Part shown: positions 59,310-64,000 of the stretch, piece after piece
Position numbering within the stretch: position 1 is the stretch's first letter
Layout of the letters: the number at the start of each line of letters is the position of its first letter
The notes under the pieces: model-generated
Database searches by the model: none
What the model saw: the letters and a program-made list of their open reading frames with translations, nothing else
Told to the model about the DNA's origin: nothing
Source: Amanita rubescens
Taxonomy: Eukaryota; Basidiomycota; Agaricomycetes; Agaricales; Amanitaceae
DNA length: 64,000 nt
Direction: 5' to 3'
Assembly (NCBI GenBank): GCA_015039365.1
Contig: WION01000161.1
Coordinates: 53,481-117,480, forward strand
Program-made: the position numbers and the translations under genes

Positions 59310-59610
59310 TCGTTTGTGTTCGGACGCATGCACAGGCCTCGGACTTGGTGCAGGATTCATCACATGGTCACCTCGTGCCTCCGTAGTATATATACCATTG
59401 TGTACGTAGTTGTAGTTAGCAAATTATCACCCCATTACTGCTCCGAGTTCGATTCCTTTCGTTCCCTTCGTTCCTCGGTGCTTCGGACACCTTCCACTCG
59501 TTCACCTTCGCATTCGGCACCCTCTCTGCCTCTGAGGCACCCCCAGGACTGACCTCCGAAGCCCCTTTGGCCGAACGCATTTCCGCATCGGCCTTCTTCT
59601 GATCGTTTCA
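59214..59610 (+). repeat. Right LTR of the gag-only element
   Basis: 397 bp, near-identical to 56985-57381, ending GATCGTTTCA and followed by the CCGC target duplication. Confidence 0.9.
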
Positions 59611-59616
59611 CCGCCG

Positions 59617-59916
59617 AAAATTGAACAAAAAGGGTTTTTAGAACGAGACGACGATGAATCAGCGTCCGTCGTCTCTGAAGACGAACAACTATGTATAAAT
59701 GGTGTAACAGTATCTTCTATATCCAGAAATAAAATCACCATTCCCATTACCAAATGTTCGAATCTAAAAACCGCTGAAACCAAAGCCCTTATCGACTCAG
59801 GCGCACAAGGAAAATTCGTCGATAGCTCACTCGTCAATTGGAACGAAATCACTCGCTTAAAGAAACCCATCCCAGTGCGAAATGTGGACGGAACAAATAA
59901 CAAGTCTGGAGATATA
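59617..59916 (+). CDS. Pol of the Ty3-type element, protease part
   Basis: Pol lies in the -1 frame relative to Gag. After the shift at 59632-59638 it reads GFLERDDDESASVVSEDEQ, then KALIDSGAQGKFVDSSLV near 59784, the aspartic protease active site (D-S-G). The frame is interrupted after SGDI by the mariner element; joined to 61526 it continues in phase (RYKIQISYNIENNRF). Confidence 0.85.
59632..59641 (+). promoter_or_regulatory. Programmed -1 ribosomal frameshift site at the Gag stop
   Basis: The heptamer G GGT TTT (59632-59638), read in the Gag frame, fits X XXY YYZ and is followed immediately by the Gag TAG (59639-59641). Slipping back one base gives GGG TTT TTA GAA, which is the Pol frame. 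The downstream sequence has not been folded. Confidence 0.75.
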
Positions 59917-60129
59917 CAGTGGGTAAAAAAACTGCCCCAATGTTTGCATGTTTTGGAAAGATCAGAATGGTGTGAGACAATGACATAAGCAAAAAGTCTG
60001 AATAAATCACATGACATATTACTACATGTTGGCTACCTACCAATCCAAAAATCTTGTGATTCCGATCAAAACTCATTGCTGAATAAATCAAACAAAATAA
60101 TCAATCATGGGGGCAGTTTTTTGACCCTC
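59917..60129 (+). repeat. Left terminal inverted repeat of the mariner element
   Basis: 213 bp, pairs with 61311-61523 with about five mismatches that I could see. Confidence 0.9.
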
Positions 60130-60276
60130 AATCAATTTTTCTGATTTTCAATGTTACACACCAGTACAAGGCAGGGGTGGGTTGTGTGAATAGTAAACAA
60201 TGTCATGTGACCTTATTTGCATCAATTTGGCATGTTGAACTTGGCTCATTCATCTTCTTGACCTCTCACCACCACC

Positions 60277-61296
60277 ATGAAATCCATCTCTGCTGAAAAA
60301 CGCTCTTCTGTTGTTTCTCTCCTCAATGAGGGGTATTCTCATTGTCAAATTCAGGTTAGGACTGGTCTAGGGAAGGGTACCATTGGAAGGATCAGTAAGG
60401 AGGTGGAAGGGGATAAGGAAAATCATCCTGGTGGTCGTCCTTCCAAGCTTTCTCCCCGTGATAAACAGTCCATTATCCGTCAAATCAGCTCTGGGAGACT
60501 TGACAATGCCATTCAAGCCACCCAATTCATAAATTCCATCATCCCCACCCCTGTCACTCCTCAGACTGTTAGGAATGCCTTGAAGGAGGCAGGCTTTCGG
60601 TCAGCAACAAAGAAGAAAGTCCCAATGCTCAAGGGGACACATCGTCAGCGACGTCTACAGTTCGCCCAATACCATGAAAACTGGACTGTGGAGGACTGGA
60701 AGAGGGTGTTATGGACTGATGAGACAAAGATCAACAGGATTGGGTCAGATGGGAAGGTGTATGTGTGGAAACAACGAGGGGAACCACTCTCAGACTGGAC
60801 CACCACACCAACTGTTAAGCATGGAGGGGGGAATAACCTCATGGTTTGGGGATGTATGGGTTGGAATGGGGTGGGGAAGCTGGTTGAGGTGCAGGGGAAC
60901 ATGAATGCTGAGCAGTATTGTGAGATTTTGGAGGAGGGAGTGGAGGAGAGCTTTGAAAGTTTGGAGATGGCTGAGGATGAGCGGTATTTCCAACAGGACA
61001 ACGACCCAAAGCACACCTCCAAAAAGGCAGATGAGTGGTTTTCTGACAACAATATCACTCCCCTGAAGTGGCCTGCCCAATCCCCTGACCTAAATCCCAT
61101 TGAGCACCTTTGGCAACATCTCAAGGCCAAACTCCAGCAACATGATACACCACCCAGAGGAGTGCATGAATTATGGGAGAGGGTGGCAAGGGAGTGGACT
61201 GAAATACCACCAGAGACATGCCAAAACCTTATAGAAAGCATGCCTAGAAGGATTCAGGCAGTTTTAAAGGCAAAGGGGGGTCATACAAAGTATTAG
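60277..61296 (+). CDS. Tc1/mariner family transposase (DD34E)
   Basis: 339 residues, the usual length for Tc1 transposases, without introns. The N-terminal paired-type DNA-binding region has two helix-turn-helix parts (SAEKRSSVVSLLNEGYSHCQ; LSPRDKQSIIRQISSGRLDN) separated by the AT-hook-like GGRPSKL. The DDE domain has VLWTDETKINRIG (first Asp), YFQQDNDPKHTSKKADEW (second Asp) and WPAQSPDLNPIEHLW (Glu), with 34 residues between second Asp and Glu. All catalytic residues are present and there is no stop or frame break, so the protein may still be active. The start ATG has a CACCACC leader. Confidence 0.95.
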   Translation: MKSISAEKRSSVVSLLNEGYSHCQIQVRTGLGKGTIGRISKEVEGDKENHPGGRPSKLSPRDKQSIIRQISSGRLDNAIQATQFINSIIPTPVTPQTVRNALKEAGFRSATKKKVPMLKGTHRQRRLQFAQYHENWTVEDWKRVLWTDETKINRIGSDGKVYVWKQRGEPLSDWTTTPTVKHGGGNNLMVWGCMGWNGVGKLVEVQGNMNAEQYCEILEEGVEESFESLEMAEDERYFQQDNDPKHTSKKADEWFSDNNITPLKWPAQSPDLNPIEHLWQHLKAKLQQHDTPPRGVHELWERVAREWTEIPPETCQNLIESMPRRIQAVLKAKGGHTKY

Positions 61297-61310
61297 ATCA
61301 TAAAATAATA

Positions 61311-61523
61311 GAGGGTCAAAAAACTGCCCCAATGATTGATTATCTTGTTTGATTTATTAAGCAATGAGTTTTGATCAGAATCACAAGATTTTTGGATTGG
61401 TAGGTAGCCAACATGTAGTAATATGTCATGTGATTTATTCAGACTTTTTGCTTATGTCATTGTCTCACACCATTCTGATCTTTCCAAAACAGGCAAACAT
61501 TGGGGCAGTTTTTTTACCCACTG
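61311..61523 (+). repeat. Right terminal inverted repeat of the mariner element
   Basis: 213 bp, reverse complement of 59917-60129, ending ACTGCCCCAA-type sequence on the opposite strand and CCCACTG at the border. Confidence 0.9.
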
Positions 61524-61525
61524 TA

Positions 61526-63871
61526 CGGTATAAAATCCAGATAAGCTATAACATCGAAAACAACCGGTTTAAAGACTGGTTTTATGTCACACGACTAGGC
61601 GATCAACGACTGATACTAGGATTACCTTGGCTCCGAGAAATCAACCCCAGAATAGATTGGTCTGAAGGAACAGTTAGATTCCCCGACGAAAGGAAGATCG
61701 ATCCGGAAGAAGAAACTACGTTTGATCACGACGATGAAACCGAAATGTATCTTCAGTATATCCAAAAAGAAGAAGAATTGGACGCAGATGAGGACGAGGA
61801 TCTCGAGACTGATCACCTTTGGATCCAAGCGAAAACATCAGCGTCTCAAGCGCTCGCACATGAACACGAAGATAAATCTACGAAAGTAGAATTACCCCCT
61901 GAATATGACAAATGGAGAAGAGTTTTTGATAAACAGACGTCAGAACGATTTCCCATCTCACGACAATGGGATCATGCGATAGATCTGAAAGAAGGGTTTA
62001 AACCTAAAGTGGCGAAGAACTACCCGTTATCAATCCATGAAGAACAGCTAATGAATAAATGGGTCGACGAACAACTCAAAAAAGGTTATATTCGACCATC
62101 ACAATCTCCGCAAGCATCTCCTTTCTTTTACGTCGCAAAAAAAGAAAAAGGAGAGTTGAGACCCTGCCAAGATTACCGATACATCAATAGCTGGACGAAA
62201 CGGAATGCCTATCCCCTTCCTTTAGTATCCGACTTATTATTAAAACTAAGAAAAGCAAAATACTTCTCCAAGTTAGACCTCCGATGGGGTTATAATAATG
62301 TGCGAATAAAGAAAGGCGACGAATGGAAAGCCGCATTCACAACGAACCGTGGTCTCTTCGAGCCTACCGTAATGCTCTTTGGATTATGCAATTCACCATC
62401 AACATTTCAAACGATGATGAACGAATACTTCCGTGACATGATAGCCGAAGGATGGCTAGTCGTCTATATTGACGATATGTTGATATATGGAGCGAACGAG
62501 GAAGAAACGAGGGAGCGCACTAAACAAGTCTTGCAACGGCTGAAAGAAAACGATCTGTTCCTGAAACTGGAAAAATGTAAATTCGTCGCCAAGGAAGTCG
62601 AATTCCTTGGGATGATCATCAAAGAAGGAAAGATCATGATGGACCCCGTAAAACTCGCTGGAATCAGCAAATGGCCCGAACCGAAAACTGTTAAACAAAT
62701 ACGGTCATTTCTAGGGTTCGCGAACTTTTACAGGAAATTTATAGGAAATTACGCCGAAATAGTAGCTCCGCTCACGGAACTTACGAAGAAAACAGTTCCC
62801 TTCCGATGGGATGCAGAATGTCAGAAAGCATTTGACACGTTAAAGGAGAAATTCCTAGAAGAACCGGTTCTAGTTATGCCAGATCCAACGAAACCGTTTT
62901 TATTAGAGACCGATGCGTCAAACTGGGCGGTAGGAGCCGTCCTGAAACAACGGGGATCTGATGGAGAACTGCACCCATGCGGATTTATCAGTCATCGGTT
63001 AAGCGATACCGAACAAAGATATCAAGTATACGATCGCGAGTTATTAGCAATAAAGAAAGCGTTTGAAACCTGGAGACACCTTCTTAAAGGAAGCCCACAT
63101 ACGATTATGATCCACTGCGATCATAAGAATTTATCATATTACAAACATCCGCAGAAAATGACCGCCAGACAGTCACGCTGGTGGCAAGAAATCACGGAAT
63201 TTGATATCAAGTTAGAACATGTCCCTGGATCAAAACTTATTCAGGCAGACGCTTTATCGAGACGCCCTGACCATATTAACGAAGAAGAGGCAAAAGCAAA
63301 AGAAATCCCACAAACCATGATCTCTGATGACATGGTTATCGCCGCGATCAATGTATCTTGGGCAGACAAAATCACCGAATTATTGCCACAAGATAAATTT
63401 GCTAAAGTTGTAATCGACGGTCTCAAACACAGAAAACTACCCCTCCGATCAAAGTTTAATGACTGGAAGAACGATAACAACATCATTCGTTATCAAGGAC
63501 GCGTTTATGTTCCTCAAAACGAAGAATTACGAAACGAAATAATCAAATCACATCACGACCCCGTAGTTATGGGTCACCCTGGACGATTGAAGACACTAGA
63601 GCTTATCCGCCGCGACTATTATTGGCCTGGAATGACAACGACCGTATCTAAATGGGTCGAAGGCTGTGCCTTATGTCAACAAATGAAGGTTAATACACAT
63701 CCGATCACACCGGGTTTGATGCCTATTAAATCCCACGCCACACGCCCATTCGAACAAGTTTCAATGGACTTCATCACAGATCTGCCAATTATCGACGGTT
63801 TTGATTCTGTTTTGACCGTGGTCGATCAAGGCTTAACAAAGGGCGTAATATTCATACCATGCAAAAAATCT
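61526..63871 (+). CDS. Pol of the Ty3-type element: RT, RNase H and truncated integrase
   Basis: Continues the protease frame after the mariner element. End of protease: LGDQRLILGLPWLREINPRI. Reverse transcriptase: KKGYIRPSQSPQASPFFYVA, PCQDYRYINSWTKRNAYPLP, FSKLDLRWGYNNVRIK, the catalytic YIDD in VVYIDDMLIYG (62465). RNase H: LLETDASNWAVGAVL, YDRELLAIKKAFETWRHLL, CDHKNLSYY. Integrase: zinc-binding HHCC (HHDPVVMGHP ... CALCQQ, about 63547-63680) and the first catalytic Asp in VSMDFITDLP. The second Asp region is just reached (LTVVDQGLTKG) and the Glu is missing, because telomere repeats replace the sequence after PCKK. No stop or frameshift before that point. Confidence 0.92.
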
Positions 63872-64000
63872 TTTAGGGTTTAGGGTTTAGGGTTTAGGGT
63901 TTAGGGTTTAGGGTTTAGGGTTTAGGGTTTAGGGTTTAGGGTTTAGGGTTTAGGGTTTAGGGTTTAGGGTTTAGGGTTTAGGGTTTAGGGTTTAGGGTTA
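63872..64000 (+). repeat. Telomere, (TTTAGGG)n
   Basis: Eighteen uninterrupted TTTAGGG units with the G-rich strand running to the right edge, as at a right chromosome end. The final three bases are TTA, so the next unit may be TTAGGG or the end was trimmed. Confidence 0.95.

Larger units (their letters stand above)
56985..59610 (+). mobile_element. Gag-only non-autonomous LTR retrotransposon
   Basis: Bounded by two 397-bp LTRs (56985-57381 and 59214-59610), both TGTAAC...GTTTCA, and flanked by a 4-bp CCGC duplication (56981-56984 and 59611-59614). I find only two differences between the LTRs, so the insertion is young. The primer site TGGAGCCCACCGCGAG follows three bases after the left LTR (57384) and is tRNA-type; a purine-rich AGGAGG sits just before the right LTR. 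The 1.8-kb interior encodes only a Gag-like protein, with no protease, RT or integrase, so it must depend on another element. Confidence 0.9.
59917..61523 (+). mobile_element. Tc1/mariner DNA transposon with long inverted repeats
   Basis: 1607 bp, flanked by a TA duplication (59915-59916 and 61524-61525). The terminal inverted repeats are 213 bp each (59917-60129 and 61311-61523), starting CAGTGGGTAAAAAAACTGC. Each repeat ends internally with GGGGCAGTTTTTTGACCCTC, which is an inverted version of its own outer end. One intact transposase gene lies between. It sits inside the pol gene of the Ty3-type element. Confidence 0.93.
54751..63871 (+). mobile_element. Ty3-type LTR retrotransposon, twice interrupted and truncated by the telomere
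   Basis: 5' LTR 54751-55171, Gag, protease, reverse transcriptase, RNase H and the first part of integrase lie in one orientation toward the chromosome end. The order PR-RT-RH-IN defines the Ty3 group. Two other elements sit inside it (56985-59610 and 59917-61523); ignoring them, Gag and Pol are continuous. The 3' end of integrase and the 3' LTR are replaced by telomere repeats at 63872, so flanking target duplication cannot be checked. The 12-nt self-complementary primer site is of the type described for Tf1 of fission yeast. Confidence 0.9.

Noticed and set aside
61364..61525. Start of the pol frame inside the mariner repeat
   Set aside because: The reading frame happens to be open through the transposon end; true pol sequence resumes at 61526.
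63872..64000. Plant contamination suggested by TTTAGGG repeats
   Set aside because: The attached sequence is continuous with fungal retroelements and genes with basidiomycete intron style.

Overview
The window is the end of a chromosome of a basidiomycete fungus, most probably an Agaricomycete. Evidence: genes split by many 45-60 bp introns, agaric-specific membrane families (DUF6533, DUF6534), an expanded tyrosine-kinase-like family, and a telomere at the right edge (63872-64000) made of the seven-base unit TTTAGGG.

Layout. 680-4640 holds a SKN7-type stress response regulator. 6159-7232 is a casein-kinase-1-like gene lacking its N-lobe. Two arms of a large inverted duplication (about 7220-11083 and 36291-40790) each carry a DUF6533 membrane-protein gene; the left copy can be spliced into a full protein, the right one is decayed. 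Between the arms lie three tandem TKL kinases on the minus strand (12198-18772; one is a pseudokinase, and one can splice into a tandem array of exon-intron cassettes at 15880-17218), a bHLH factor (22673-24235), a BUGZ/ZNF207 homologue (27744-29120), and decayed copies of an RRM protein, a GH5 glucosylceramidase-like enzyme and triosephosphate isomerase.

To the right of the second arm is a DUF6534 membrane protein (40818-42880), then a compact housekeeping block: an AIM9-like phosphotransferase, pyruvate dehydrogenase E1 alpha (two frameshifts as written), the GID-complex ARM subunit ARMC8/GID5, and IML2. A broken ATP-citrate lyase copy follows (52797-54142).

The last 9 kb is a stack of transposons: a Ty3-type retrotransposon starting at 54751, interrupted by a gag-only LTR element (56985-59610, 4-bp target duplication) and by a Tc1/mariner element (59917-61523, TA duplication), and cut off inside integrase by the telomere. 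Removing the two insertions on paper restores a continuous Gag-Pol with a canonical -1 frameshift heptamer, and the 5' end shows a 12-nt self-complementary primer site of the Tf1 type. I see no tRNA, rRNA or CRISPR array.
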